Positions 22,160-34,374 of a DNA stretch of 64,000 bases are shown piece by piece. The number at the start of each line of letters is the position of its first letter. Position 1 is the stretch's first letter. Source of the DNA: Hypericum androsaemum (lineage: Eukaryota > Streptophyta > Magnoliopsida > Malpighiales > Hypericaceae); the NCBI GenBank assembly GCA_963995505.1, contig OZ023184.1:14754228-14818227 (forward strand), read 5' to 3'. Below the pieces are notes generated by a model. That model ran no database searches. It was not told the origin of the DNA and saw nothing but the letters and a program-made list of their open reading frames with translations. A program made the position numbers and the translations under genes.

Positions 22160-23089
22160 ATGAGGGAGGAAGAGGGGAATTGGTTCTCCAAGTGGGAGGA
22201 GGAGCTCCCGTCCCCGGACGAGCTCATGCCACTCTCCCAAACCCTAATCACCCCCGATCTCGCCGTCGCCTTCGACATCGGTAACATGGGGGCCGCCGCC
22301 GCCGGAGACGGGGCCAACAATATCCGCCACCAGCCGGTGTCGGCGCCGGCTCCGATGACTCCGGTGGCGGGCGGGAACAGCTCGGCGGAGTTCGGGGCGG
22401 ACTCGTCGGAGCTGGGGTCCGGGGCCGGAGGCGGGGACGAGCCGGCGAGGACGCTGAAGCGGCCGCGCCTGGTGTGGACCCCGCAGCTGCACAAGCGGTT
22501 CGTGGACGCGGTGGCCCACCTGGGGATCAAGAACGCGGTCCCGAAGACGATAATGCAGCTGATGAGCGTCGATGGTTTGACCCGCGAGAATGTGGCTAGC
22601 CACCTCCAGAAGTACCGCCTCTACCTCAAGCGGATGCAAGGCCTGTCGTCCGGGGGCGGAGGGGGAGCGGGGGGAGGCGGCGTGGCGGACCCTGCCACCG
22701 AGCATCTGTTCGCGAGCTCCCCCGTGCCCGCGCACTTCCTGCATCCCGGGAGGGCTAATTCGGAGCACTTCATGCCGTTTGTGCCTGTCGCGGCTTTGCA
22801 GCAGCACCACCACCATCAGCAGCAGCAGATGGCGGCCGCTGCCGCAGCTGCGGGTGCTCACCCGCACTTGCAGAGCCATTACCATCGGCAGATGGGGCAT
22901 TTCGGGTCCCCACCGAATGGCCAGTTCGATCATCCTTTTCTTTCGAGACAGACGCAGCAGCAAGGGAGTGTGCATAGAGTTGGGGCTAATGTGCATAGTT
23001 CGGTTCCTGGGTATGTGGAGGACTTGGAGTCAGCGAATGGGAATGGGGGAAGGAAAGTTCTTACCTTGTTTCCAACTGGGGACGATTGA
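22160..23089 (+). CDS. MYBC1: GARP-family MYB-like transcription factor (MYBC1/LUX type)
   Basis: A single-exon nuclear DNA-binding protein of 309 aa. It begins [20 protein letters not shown] and continues [20 protein letters not shown], an N-terminal block I know from Arabidopsis MYBC1. The GARP (B-motif) domain is at about 100-160: [33 protein letters not shown] and [18 protein letters not shown], with the SHLQKY signature. Low-complexity Gly, His/Gln and Ala runs follow. LUX/NOX proteins share nearly the same domain and act in the circadian evening complex; the N-terminus favours MYBC1. ATG at 22160 was chosen because the upstream in-frame extension has no ATG. The region is strongly GC-rich compared with its surroundings. 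Confidence 0.88.
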   Translation: MREEEGNWFSKWEEELPSPDELMPLSQTLITPDLAVAFDIGNMGAAAAGDGANNIRHQPVSAPAPMTPVAGGNSSAEFGADSSELGSGAGGGDEPARTLKRPRLVWTPQLHKRFVDAVAHLGIKNAVPKTIMQLMSVDGLTRENVASHLQKYRLYLKRMQGLSSGGGGGAGGGGVADPATEHLFASSPVPAHFLHPGRANSEHFMPFVPVAALQQHHHHQQQQMAAAAAAAGAHPHLQSHYHRQMGHFGSPPNGQFDHPFLSRQTQQQGSVHRVGANVHSSVPGYVEDLESANGNGGRKVLTLFPTGDD

Positions 23090-24540
23090 ATTTGGGTACT
23101 TTTGACTGTTTTCCAGCTGATCTTTTGGTTAAGGATACTTTGATATCTTGGGTGACGGGTGGAAGAATGGCGCTGTCTAGTGGTAGCTGTGGTAGCAGTA
23201 ACGTAGATTCTTGGTTTGGTTATGTCGTAATGTTTGTTGTTTGGTCTGCCAAGTTGGTCTTTGTCGGCTTCCATCGTTCAGATCTGTGGTTTCTAATGCA
23301 TTGAGGATAGATGCTGCGACGATCGTGTCAGTTTCATTCTGCAAATCTACATGCTTGTAGATGTGTAATTACATTCTTCGTTGTCGTACCTGGTGGTCTA
23401 GCAGCTCTCCCTGTAATGGAATGTGGTCATGGCTTAAGGAAGCTTGTCCATGACATCGTATATTTTGAGCTCAGTTAATGGAACTTTTGTACTTGCAACG
23501 GACATAAATAACGGAAATGGAGATTGCTTCCTCCATTTCATTTCCACAAGGTCCAAAAAGCTGTCATCTTCTGGTGTCTGTTCGTGTGTCCAGAGTTGTG
23601 TAGATGTGAGTTGTACACTGACTCTATATACCCAAAGTTCATCAATACCTAAACAACACTGATGTAGCTGGATCTCTTGTTACGTTTGACGATTAACGAT
23701 TTTGATTGTCTTTGTTTGTTGTTATAGATGTTCTGTGATCCTTTTTACTGTAAACTGAAGGCTTCTGTTGTGAACCTAAAATTATCGTTATACCGTGCTC
23801 GGTTTTTCCCCTGCATCTGGCTCAATTATGCTACTAGGACTCTGTTCTCTTAGCTGAAGTTACGGGTGTGCTGCTAGGACTCCACCTTGAAAGATAGGTG
23901 GAGACAGTAACCTGAAATTGTCACTTCATGATTTACTGCTGGCTTTGCAGCTCTTCACTATGGAGTTTGTGTAGAATCCAAAAGATCTTCATCCTTACGC
24001 CTTCGATTTTATGTCGCCGGATCCTCATCGATGGACTTCATTTCCCCATTTTCTTCACATCATGCATGCATATGCAATACTTTTTTCGTTCCCGCTGTGA
24101 TTCGAGACAGCTTGTTCATTTGCATCATTAGCACTCTGCAGATCAAATCGAGGACCGTCCAATGGTTCAGACTTCAGATAAGAAGTTTCTGAAGACTTTC
24201 TACGGGGTGTCCGGCTTTAGGAGCGGTCGAGGTAAGATGAATCTATCGGTATTACCGGCATTGGCCGACTGCATTCTTTTCGAAGCGATCATAAGGGCGA
24301 GTAAGTTTCTCAGTGCTTATTGATGAGACACATTTGAGTTTACTGCTTCAATTTGCTGTCCAGGTCTGCACCCGGGCGACATACTGTCATATGCTTTATC
24401 TGCTTTAGTCCAATTGCAGCTGCTTCGAGCATTTGTGGAGCCATGAAGACATTGTGTTTTTTACCTTGTAAGGCTAAAAAAACGAGTCTTGTTGGTTTGC
24501 TTTACTTGGTTATTCCTATCAATTTTGAGATGCTTTCCTG
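23090..24540 (+). other. 3' flank of the GARP gene, probable UTR in its first part
   Basis: The base composition is more balanced than in typical intergenic DNA here. A TTTTGTA/TGTAAT-rich stretch near 23360-23760 could hold the poly(A) site. A short open frame starts at the ATG near 24163 (MVQTSDKKFLKTFYG); I do not recognise it. No other gene is seen. Confidence 0.4.
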
Positions 24541-26183
24541 AAAGGAAAAAAAAAAAAGTCCCTTGATTATTATTCATTATTAATTAAGTGACTCTTAGGC
24601 GAACTTTCATAATCAAAATAAGTCATAGCTGTTTCCCAACTAATACGTATGACCGACAGAGATGCAAATATTGCGCTGAAGCAAAAAAAAAAACAATAAT
24701 TTGCTAATTATTTTTCGTCCAACAAAAAGTGAAGAATCAGTGGTTCATTAGCAGAACAATATGATTTTTCACTTCCATTTTGCCAAGATAAATTTCAGGC
24801 TGGTCAAAATAATATAAATTTTAGTATCATGTGATGTGATATGATCATCTGATATATCAGTACTTTTTGTAAAATACCTATTTTTAGAATAAGCACTGTA
24901 GAACCCTATATAAGGAGTGACTCTTCCAATTATGTGTTTTATCTTTGTAAGTTTTGAACACAAAAAAATTTACTTAAGTAAATTTAAGTCTATTATTATT
25001 TAGAAAAACTATGAATACAAAAATATCAAGTGGTTATATACCAAAGAACACTAAAGTGACAAACTCTCCGGTTCTATATCCACCTCGTTGCATGATGAAA
25101 TATTACAACTGGACACCAGCATGTCTAATCCAGCCAATAGCTTATCCTATTTGTCTCATGCTAAAAAAAAAAAAGGCCATTCTTATTGTAAGGATTTTTT
25201 AGTAACACTATAATAAGACCACTCTCTTGTGACTTGAAGTGGTTGTGCTGGAATCTTGTCACTGTCGGGAACACACATTGGGTGACATTCTGTTCAGGAC
25301 TTTAATCTAATTCAAGTCTCAAAATTTTATTTATTTATAATATAAAAGAAACCCTTATAGTGCGTATCTCTATTTCTAGCATTGGCAGGCCACTTCTAAG
25401 AAGACATCTTTATCTTCTAACAAAAGTTAGTGATACCCTCGAGCATAATATTATAAAAATATTATCGAAAGACGTACTTCTTTAATTTCGGGATTAATAT
25501 TTATTCATAGATATGGCACTGGATATTTTTTGGTGAATTTTTTATATTTAAAGTTAAGTCGAGTTTTATTTAAGAATAATTCTTTTAATAATGTCTTTTT
25601 TTTATGACTTGAACCAAATCATTCTTAAAGACTAATTATTTGGTGATAAAAGACTTGAATTTAATTAATATAAAAAGAATTATTAAGAGAGCCACCCCTA
25701 AAATATGATTTGTCGACTCTAAATATAAAAAATTTACAAAAATTCTTTTTAAAAAGTTAAGTTTTTTTACCACTTTGATATCTCTATACTAGATACTTTA
25801 AAAAGTCAGTAAACATATATTTATTTTATTTATTAACTTTTTTTTGAAAAAATTTATTTTATGAACTTGGGCTTGCTTTAACTTTGGTATCAACCCACTT
25901 TAATATCAACCCACGCCAACTTAAAGGTAACTTATATTTGCCCATGAAATCTCTGCAAATTGATGATTGATTGTTACATTAATTTATTAAGATTTTTTGT
26001 GGTGCATTAATTTATTAAGTTGTATCTCAACAAAGCCACTTTTCGGTACGTTGAGATTCCTCCATTATTTGCACGCGCCTGTCATTCAATGATCCTGAGC
26101 CATTCCTTTATATTGGATTTCTCTTTGTTTGAGATTTTTAGTGAAATATTTATATTTATAATCAATAATTATGTTTCTTTTAA
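24541..26183. other. AT-rich intergenic DNA, no gene seen
   Basis: No coding frame of recognisable family, no RNA gene, and no complete transposon was found. Confidence 0.55.
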
Positions 26184-26192
26184 TAATATTTT

Positions 26193-27356
26193 GGGAAAAG
26201 TCTACATTAGTACCTTGTGATTTGCTCAATTATCAGAGATAGGTTTGTGGTTTCAAATTCATCAAATAGATCCTCTGTGGTTTCACGTACTCATCAATTA
26301 AAGGCTCGGATAGTTCCCCGAGCCTAGTCAGCATCCTTGGAACTCGCCACATCAGAACAGCATCGTTTTTTGGCCTAGGTGGCACGCCACATAGGATTAA
26401 TTCTTAACCCAAATTTTCTGACGTGCCAAGGCAAAAAAATTCAAAAAAATCTCTCATTTCTTTATTTTTGTCAAAAACCCTTCTTATTCGGAATAAGTTA
26501 TTTCTTCTCCTCTCTTTCGGGATCCACCCCACCGTCATCTCTGACTTCCTCTACAAGGTCTCCTCCGAGGCCATCGACTTCCTCACCGCCATGGCTATCC
26601 CAATTGAGCTCTCTGAACGCAAGTCGCTCGTCAAATCAGTGAGCACGTCGTTGAACAGTAAGGTTGTGAGCCAGTACTCTTGAGGTCCGTGCACGTCTTC
26701 AAATTGGCTCCCCTCGCGGTTGACTCGGTTCTTTCTGTTGTGGACCCCTCAATTACCCTGAGGTATGCGCCGCCACCGCTGCCCTCAACCTCGATTTTTA
26801 GATTGTGGTTTGGGATCGGGAAGAGAAGAAGCTCAATACAGTTGAGAGAGAGAGAGAGAGAGAGAGAGTGGAAGGCACTGCAACACCGCGTTGGAACGTG
26901 GAGAGGCCCTTCCTCAGTGGCCGAACCTCCCCCTTTTTGTTTAGTTGATGTCGTTTAGTGATGTTTTAATTTTTAATTGATTATTTTTTTCGGTCAAGTT
27001 TAATTGATTTTTTTAGATCAGAAAATGGAGAAGGGAGAAGGGGGAGGAGGAGGAAGAAGAAGAAGAAGGATTTTTTAATTAAAATAGAGAAATGGGGGAT
27101 TATTTTAAAAAAATTTGCCTTGCCACGTCAGCAAATTTTGGCTAAGAATTAATCCTATATGGCATGCCACCTAGGCTAAAAAATGACGCCGTTCTGATGT
27201 GGCAAGCTCCAAGGATGTTGACTAGGCTCGGGGAGCTATCCGTGCCTTTAATTGATGAGCCCGTGAAACCACAGGGGACCTCTTTGATGAGTTTGAAACT
27301 ACAAACCTATCTCTGATAATTGAGCAAACTACAAGGTACTAATGTGGACTTTTTCC
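26193..27356. mobile_element. Pack-MULE carrying a CCT4 fragment
   Basis: Inverted repeats of about 250 bp begin GGGAAAAGTCTACATTAGTA at the left and GGAAAAAGTCCACATTAGTA read inward from the right. They are flanked by the 9-bp duplication TAATATTTT (26184-26192, 27357-27365). The interior holds a piece of a chaperonin gene (26519-26748) plus GC-rich sequence and a GA microsatellite at about 26847-26868. Confidence 0.9.
26519..26748 (+). pseudogene. CCT4: Captured fragment of T-complex protein 1 subunit delta (CCT4)
   Basis: The plus frame from 26519 reads GIHPTVISDFLYKVSSEAID, then FLTAMAIPIELSERKSLVKS, then STSLNSKVVSQYS and a stop. After about 23 bases the sense resumes in another frame with LAPLAVDSVLSVVDP (26704-26748). 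This is the family sequence around the SLNSKVVSQYS segment of the equatorial domain of the cytosolic chaperonin subunit delta. Only some 70 residues of more than 500 are present and the frame is broken, so no functional chaperonin is made. Confidence 0.85.
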
Positions 27357-27867
27357 TAATATTTTTAAAAGTTTATTTAACTGAATGAAAGTCCAGTTAG
27401 ACCAAGTTGATCTCTTGGTTCGAGATCACCTTAACCTCTAGATCGCATAATGCCATATTTAATTTCTAAAAGCTTGCTTGCTTCAATCCAACTCCATTAT
27501 TGAACTTTCCTAGGTGGGCCAATCTTTAAAGTCGAGTAATATACGGATCCCAAATCTGAAACTTTCTTTTGGGGTCATAAAATATTAAAATTATGCGTAT
27601 GGAACAGATGCTTTCTACATATTCAACGACCATATAGTAACTAAAATTATCTTAAGATCTGTATGTGTAACGAAATTATTGTTCGAGTTTCTGGTTCAGA
27701 TACAAGGAAGCTCCCTCGCCCACCAGATGACAGCTAATGGCCTAAGCTTAAAGTAAAGAACTAGCGTTGCTCTCCACAATTATGATATCCTTGCATGGTC
27801 AAGAAATTTATTTAAGAAATATCTCATGTTCAAATATTGTGAACCAAAAATTATTGACGAGAGAATA

Positions 27868-28656
27868 TTTTTTGGGTAAAAGACACCATGTTCATTGATT
27901 ATTAAAAAATATAGTCCATGGTCACTAACCTTTGTTTTCTTCCTTTATTACCACTAATCTATATTAAGTCATCTTTGTATGTTATTTCAGGTAATTTTGA
28001 AATTATGTTTTCAAAATATTTCAAACTTATCTCTCTCTCTATTTCCTCCATCTCTTCTCTCCTTCTCTACTTTCTTTCTCTCTCTTTGACAATTAGTCGT
28101 TAATTCCCTTGGCATTGTACTGGCATCGTCACACCACCCACCACGTTGGATATCAAAATTCGTAAAAAATTTAGATCTCAAATCTCATATATTTTGTTCA
28201 TCCTTACCTACTACGTCACCATTAAGACATCTCGCTAACACATCATGCAGCCTAATCACGAGTTGACAAGAGAGCTTCGTCTTGAGTCTCTTTACTAGAA
28301 AAGTTGAGGAGATTAGACATGACTCGTCTGGGAGATCGAGTCTTGTTCCGAGGGGATCATCTGCAAAATGTGTAGGCGCGAGACCCCAATGATGACGTTT
28401 TGGCGACGGTGCGATGTCTATTGGGCTAGCGACTTTTTGTCGAAGAGAGTTAAAGAAAGTGGGAAGAGATAAAGGAAAGTGAGAAAGAGAGAAAATTTTT
28501 TTTTGATATTTTTTATAATTTTAAAATTACCTAGAGTGACTATAAAAGAGTGACTTAATATAGATTAATGATCATAAAGGGAAAAAATAAAAGTTAGTGA
28601 CCATCGACTAAATTTTTAAAGAGATAGAGATCATGAATGTCTTTTACTCCAAAAAG
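27868..28656. mobile_element. Inverted-repeat element, probably MULE-like
   Basis: About 130 bp at 27874-28005 (GGGTAAAAGACACCATGTTC, then GGTCACTAACC, then ATCTATATTAAGTCA) return in reverse complement at 28525-28650. The interior (28120-28500) is more GC-rich, with no recognised gene. No convincing target duplication was found. Confidence 0.65.
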
Positions 28657-29352
28657 TCTAGTAATATATTAATATTCTTAGAATTAGTGTCCATAAATAT
28701 GACAGAGTTTGCAATAAAAAGAAAAGGTAAAGTCTACTTTAATATTATGTGGTTTAATCGAGTTGCATGTTGCGACCCTGTAGTTAAAAAATGTTCGCCC
28801 GATTGACTGGAGTTTCAAGTTTTTGAATAATAATTTTGAAGAACATATTCTAATTGTTCTGTCTATAGTTTGGTAATACTTGTACATTCAATACTAAATA
28901 TGTTTATAGAAAAAGAATATAATGAGTGTAATAAAATGAAACGATACATAATCAAAAGATAAAAAATATCATGCAAAAATGAAACTCAATGATTAATTAA
29001 TTACTCAAGATCAATATAATAATAAAATAGGACAATAAATATCATAGGATAAAAAATTTCAACCGAGATAGATTTCAGGGTAAAACTTATAGAAATTTTT
29101 ATTCTGTGAAAGTCTTTTTCACCAAATATAGTTTTGAAAAAAAAACTTATCTAGTCCTTTCCAATTCATATTAAAAAATACACCAAAAACAAAATCTTTA
29201 ATTATGATTTGTTATATTCAAGTTTTAGGATTTTATTATTTCATCAACTTATAATTGTTCGGACGAGATCAACTTTTTTCCGACCGATAAGTAATGACAC
29301 AATCTAGCATTTTTATTGGTTATGTTTTATTCGGATACAAGATGGTCGCAAC

Positions 29353-29822
29353 TCATTGGTGACCCTTAGTGCATATGCACTTTTCTAAGAATCCGAAGAG
29401 CTTGCAGATTCCATGTCCTCCGCAGAGAGCTTTGCATTGAGCAGGTCGACATGTTAGTGTTCCAGGTTCAACTGCTTCCACTTGGGATAAAAAAACTCCT
29501 GCAACTGCAAAAAAATTATACTCAACTTCTATTTTTTTAAACGTTTAAATTTTATTAATCATATATGTTTCGTGATCTCGTAAAGATGGTCTCTTCAAAA
29601 TTATGATGTAGCAAAACAAAACAAAAAAACACACCAGGGAATCATGTTCTGTTTATTCAGTTTAAGTGTTACGAATTCAAAAAAATAACGTAGACACTCA
29701 TGGATAGCATCCGACTGTCACTTTGAATACTAGAATTGAAAAATCGATGCTGATCAGTTCAAACCTGCGAAGGCTAATATAAGGATGGTGATGATCCCAT
29801 GGTTGCCAAAAAACTTGGCCAT
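29353..29822 (-). CDS. Defensin-like secreted cysteine-rich peptide, copy 1
   Basis: Two exons, 29765-29822 and 29353-29504, join in phase (GT-AG, 260-bp intron) into 69 aa. Residues 1 to about 30 (MAKFFGNHGIITILILAFAV, then AGVFLSQVEA) are a signal peptide split by the intron, the usual place in plant defensin-like genes. The mature part has six cysteines, spaced C-x4-C-x3-C-x5-C-x9-C-x-C (TCRPAQCKALCGGHGICKLF, then KCICTK), which contains the C-x3-C and C-x-C steps of the cysteine-stabilised alpha-beta fold. Such peptides act outside the cell in defence or signalling; the target is unknown. A paralogue lies at 35825-36412. Confidence 0.72.
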
Positions 29823-29903
29823 TTTCAGAAATCTGCAAATTTTCAGGTATTTGCTTCTTCCTCTTCTTTTTTATGATTGTGGCAGCCCAAAGGCAAATGG
29901 GGG

Positions 29904-29904
29904 T

Positions 29905-29938
<34 letters not shown>

Positions 29939-29942
29939 TATA
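29904..29942 (+). repeat. TA microsatellite
   Basis: About 14 TA steps followed by CATATATATA, just upstream of the defensin-like gene copy 1. The second copy has only four TA steps at the matching place (36501-36510), so the array expanded after the duplication. Confidence 0.9.
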
Positions 29943-30025
29943 CCAAACATACTTGTTTTTGGGTCAACTAATCAGTTGATCGAATCAATTAGGAAATCTT
30001 CATTACCAAAATTAGGAACCTTACC

Positions 30026-30130
30026 AATGAGAATTGGTCCAAACGGTAAGATATTTAAATTTTCTTAAAGAGATCTTAGGTTCAAAATCCACGTATAAAA
30101 CACATATCTATCGCTAAAATAAAGCCCCAT
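30026..30130 (+). repeat. Probable SINE relic
   Basis: A box-like TTGGTCCAAACGGTAAGA is followed about 35 bases later by a B box-like GGTTCAAAATCC. The spacing suits a tRNA-derived polymerase III promoter. No target duplication was seen. Confidence 0.4.
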
Positions 30131-30528
30131 AGTACTTGAGAGTTAGACAAAAAAAAGTTAGGGAACAATAACGTTAATAAGTTAAGTCCATAAATGAAAA
30201 ATATTACTTTCCAAAAGAATTTGGGAATAATTAAGTCCATAAATGAAGGATGTTACTTTCCAAAAACAATAAGTGTAGTATACAATAAATTTATAAGTCC
30301 ATAAATGAACAACTACTTTCCAAAGAAATTAGGAAACAATGACATATAATATCTTTATAAGTTAAGTCAATGCATGATAATTGACTTTTACCAAAGTTTA
30401 TACACATTTTGGGAAAGTTGACCAAAACTTAAAATTGTTACTCACCTATTATTTTGAGTAATTCTTACTTGAAATCGGTGTGACTAGGAAAGTTAATCAA
30501 TACTTCAAAATATAGTTAGCAATATATT

Positions 30529-30632
30529 GTCAACGGGCATTTAGCCTAGCAGCATAGGCGTTGCTTAACTTAAAGGAGGTCAAGGGTTCAATCCTTGACA
30601 TTATAACTAGATGTAATATTTACCTTAAAAAA
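30529..30632 (+). mobile_element. tRNA-derived SINE with target duplication
   Basis: The 15-bp sequence AGTTAGCAATATATT flanks it (30514-30528 and 30633-30647). Inside are an A box (TTAGCCTAGCAGC), a B box (GGGTTCAATCC) and a short A-rich 3' end. At 104 bp it is near the short end for plant SINEs. Confidence 0.85.
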
Positions 30633-31054
30633 AGTTAGCAATATATTAAAAATTCTATACTACAAGTGAGATACTCTGAATATGCTAAGAAACATATGAT
30701 ATATTAAAAAAGTGTACTATCTATATCAACAAGGTACCTTTTTTATCAAACATCTTGAGAGAATTCTAAGGTTAAGTACGCTTGGTGTGAAGTAATTACA
30801 TGATGGATGACATCTTAAGAAATTTTCCAGGGTGCGTGCGAGTGAGGACAAAATATGCTAGTTATCATACCTTGAATATGTTAAGAAATGTTTGATATGT
30901 TAAGAAAGACTTAAGTTATTTAGTTTGTACTATTCATATCAACAAAGTGTACCTCCTTTTCTATCAAACATCTTGAGAGAACTCTAAGGTTAAGCACGAT
31001 TGGTCTATTACATGATGGATGGCATCTTAGGAGGTTTTTCAGGATGCGTGTGAG

Positions 31055-31886
31055 TAGGGGTGAGCATTCGGATAATCCGAATCCGAATTATCCGAATTTC
31101 TCTTTATCCGAAATATCTAAAATATCCGAAATTATTTTTTTTCTATCCGAATCCGAATAACGAATTATCCAAAATCCAAAATCTGAAATTATTTCGGATA
31201 CAGATTCGGATAATTCGAATTATCTAAATTTTTAAAAATAAATGGAGCCGTAACATAAATTTTCTTGTTCAGCCTGCAAATATAATCAAGCAAAAATATC
31301 CCACAAAGTTAATCCTTGCGACAGAATCTGTAAATGAAGTCAATATCTCCTAGTTTAAGTTTAAAGTTAACGAAGAACTACGATAAGTGAGATGGCAACG
31401 TAAGAGAAATTTATTTTTAAGAAATTCAAGAGATCAAAATAGACACGAAATCAAAGATAACGAAGTACTACTCTCTACAAGGGTTAATAGAATCTGTAAG
31501 ATCAAAATAGATATGAAAACATGATCCAAAAGCGCAAGTGCCCGAGCTTCATCTTTTTTCTAGATTTGATTTTCAAGGGTTAAAAGAATCTGTAAATTTA
31601 ATATTTTCTAGTGTCCATTTAATTTAAGATCAAAATAGCCAAACGACCAAGAAACTTCAGAGGGGTGAACTCTTCATGTTATTGTTGATTTTAGGATAGA
31701 ATCCAGAAAGAGAAGCCATAAAAATTCGGCCCAGCTCAAACCCCTCTACTTAAAAATTAAAAAGTTCGGATATTCGGATAATCCGAATTTATATTTTTCT
31801 TATCCAAATTCGAATATGAATCCAAAATAAAATTTTCGGAGAATTCGAATCTGAACACACAATTATTCGAATTCGAATCTAAAAAC
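31055..31886. mobile_element. hAT-type non-autonomous element, second copy, right end lost
   Basis: It starts TAGGGGTGAGCATTCGGATA and carries the same ATTCGGATAATCCGAATT subterminal motifs as the element at 11600-12386. The right part (CGAATTCGAATCTAAA) matches too but breaks off before the final CACCCCTA, so no target duplication can be read. Confidence 0.7.
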
Positions 31887-32188
31887 TAGTGGTATCAGAG
31901 AAGGACCTCATTTGGTACGGTATGGTTCGGGGACTAACCAAGCTAAAGTCGGTGGACATGTGTTGTTCAGGGCCTAGATGACAAAGAGTGATCGCTGGTG
32001 TGAGAGTTCACGGACAATGAGCGACTTCTGTCAATCATTCTAGGTGACAGGAGACATGGACAAACCGATCGCACACCTGAAAATGAGAGATCCTGAGATT
32101 GTACAAATATGGTGTGATGAAAATATTGTGTATTTAAGGAGGGATGAATGTGATACCCCAAATATGTTAAGAAATGTTTGATATATTA

Positions 32189-32290
32189 GCAAAGAGCATT
32201 TGGCCTAGTGGTAAAGGTGTATGACGACTGACTCAGGTCTAGAGTTCAAAACCTAGCAAGGTGTAAAGAGCATTTGGCCTAGTGGTAAAA
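32189..32290 (+). mobile_element. Second tRNA-derived SINE, with an empty-site paralogue nearby
   Basis: A box TTGGCCTAGTGGTAAAG and B box-like AGAGTTCAAAACC. The head is partly repeated at the 3' end (AAAGAGCATTTGGCCTAGTG). It is flanked by AAATGTTTGATATATTA (32172-32188) and AAATGCTTGATATGTTA (32291-32307). A paralogous stretch at 30883-30912 reads GTTAAGAAATGTTTGATATG, then TTAAGAAAG, without the insert. Confidence 0.8.
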
Positions 32291-33093
32291 AAATGCTTGA
32301 TATGTTAAGAAAGGCTTAAGTGATTTGATTTGTACTATCCATATCAACAAGGTGCATGTGCGTGTGAGAAAGGATAAAACACACTGAAAAAGACTAATAT
32401 GTATGTGGAGACACTCGGTCAGATCACGAGACATTACAACAAGAATAAAATTTAAGAAATTGCCAACTACAAATTTCATGCACAAACATTTTTTTCAATC
32501 AAAACTATTAGTAAAATTAAGGCCACTAAATTCACAAATTGAAAAATATGTCACTAAAATTGACAAATGAAACCATGGTACTTGTTTAAAATCAAGTCAT
32601 ATAAATTGAACCGAAAAATGATAGAGATCTGAAAATATGTATTCGAGATTAATGCCAAGAGTTGTTCAGTAAAAAACGTGAAGTTTTTTTTCTTGGGCAG
32701 TGTTCTTATTTCAAAAACTTATCTGATTTTTTTCCTCCAAATTGTCCAGAATAAAATACACGGCATCCTTCCCACAATGAATCAACTAGAATGTTTCACA
32801 AAAAAAAAACCAACTAGAAGGAAACCATGCAGTGAGTCAGATAGAAACAAAGATAAAAGAACACATCACATGAAAACTCATGTCGAAATAGTCCAAGTAA
32901 TATTGTTACAGTCCTTTTCTGATAAGGTCCCAAAAAAGCAATAAAGATTAACTAGGAATCTGAGAAAAGAAGAAAGAAGATTAACTAGGAATCTACCTGC
33001 TGGATTAACTCAGTAGGAAAGAAAAGGGTCTTGATCCAAGTAATTTCTTGGTGAACTTTACTACCCTGTAATATGGTCTGTGGTTTAAAAATA

Positions 33094-34345
33094 GAGAAAA
33101 GTTTACTTTAGTACCTTGTAGTATCACAAATTTTCACTTAGATACTCTGTGGTTTAAAACGCATAGAACAGATCCAACTTATTTCAACTTTTATCAAAAA
33201 TAGGTCCCGGGCAGCCTCGGGCAGCTGCCCGACCATCTAATAAGACATGTCAACTTTTCAATACCTATATAGACTGCCATGTGGATTATTTGGTGTTAGT
33301 CGAAAATGACGTCCAACTTGGACAAATTACGAAAAAAAATAAGACAAAAAAAAATTAAACCACATCCCCCCACCGCCATTCTCTCTCCTCTTTTGTTGGC
33401 TCTTCTATCCACCTTGGTTGCTCCATTTCCAGCATATGAAAAAGCTTGGCATCTTCAAGCTTCATGCTTCAAACTCACAAACAAACAAGAAAACATTATT
33501 TTCCCCTCTGCCCGTCAACCATCAAGTTTCTATCTTTATTGCAACCCTTCTCTTCAATAATGAAGAGAGATAGAAAGAGCTGTGCATCTCTGTTTTGAAG
33601 TAAAGGAAGAGTCTTTAAGAAGAGTTGGAAAAACAATCAATGCCTACAACTACTAGCATTCCCTGAACCTCCTCCTCTGCTTCCTCTCCACCCATCATCG
33701 GCACCTCCTCCACCAGCCCTTCTTCCCGGTGACAACCACCACGGCCTCTCCCCCCTGCCGGCTCTCCACAACCTCAGCCGTAAACCCACCACGGCCTTTT
33801 GCCGCCAAACACGTCGTCTGAATCTCCACCGCCGTCGAAAATCCCACATCCACCAGGTGTCCCCAGCACCGGCTCATCGGAGTTCCTCTACTTGGGTACC
33901 CTCGCCAATCCCCACACTCCTGATTAACAACAAAAGCTCTCAGCTTTAGCGCACAATCTCCACCGACGTTGCCGCAGATGGTGAGCTCAAAGTGCGGTCG
34001 TTGAGGATGACGTCCTTGCTGGCCGGCGATAAAGGCGGTGGGGGGATGGGGTTTAATTTTTTTTTCTGTTTTTTTTCGTTTGAAGATGGAGAGGTAGGAG
34101 AAGAGATTGTTTTGTAATTTGTCCAAGATCCTCGTCATTGTCGACTAGCACCAAATAATCCACATGGCAGTCTATATAGGGCATTGACAAGTTGACATAT
34201 CTTATTAGATGGTTGGGCAGTTGCTGCCAGAAATCTACTTTTGATAAAAGTTAAAATAAATTAGACATGTTCTATGCGTTTTAAATCACAGGATACTTAA
34301 GTGAGAATTTATAATACTACAAAAGTACTAAAGTAAAATTTTCTT
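33094..34345. mobile_element. Non-autonomous MULE (Pack-MULE candidate)
   Basis: Inverted repeats of about 240 bp start GAGAAAAGTTTACTTTAGTA at the left and return at the right. The flanking 9-bp duplication is TTAAAAATA (33085-33093, 34346-34354). The interior (33650-34040) is GC-rich and open mainly on minus. I could not name a source gene. The ends belong to the same family as those at 26193-27356 and 53278-54443. Confidence 0.85.
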
Positions 34346-34374
34346 TTAAAAATACATAAGTCAAATTTTTTAAA

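Larger units (their letters stand above)
28860..32985. repeat. Left copy of an old direct segmental duplication
   Basis: Long collinear similarity to about 35310-40765. Matching points include GTTTGGTAATA (28869 / 35312), the whole defensin-like gene, TGATTGTGGCAGCCCAA (29874 / 36471), GAGTTGTTCAG (32658 / 39072) and the stretch AATATTGTTACAGTCCTT (32898 / 40671). Later insertions and deletions differ between the copies. Confidence 0.7.

Noticed and set aside
22244..22996. Long minus-strand open frame across the GARP gene
   Set aside because: Antisense shadow of a GC-rich coding region, with no family features.
29904..29942. Small protein with Tyr/Ile repeats near the TA microsatellite
   Set aside because: It is the TA repeat translated; the real gene next to it is the spliced defensin-like peptide.
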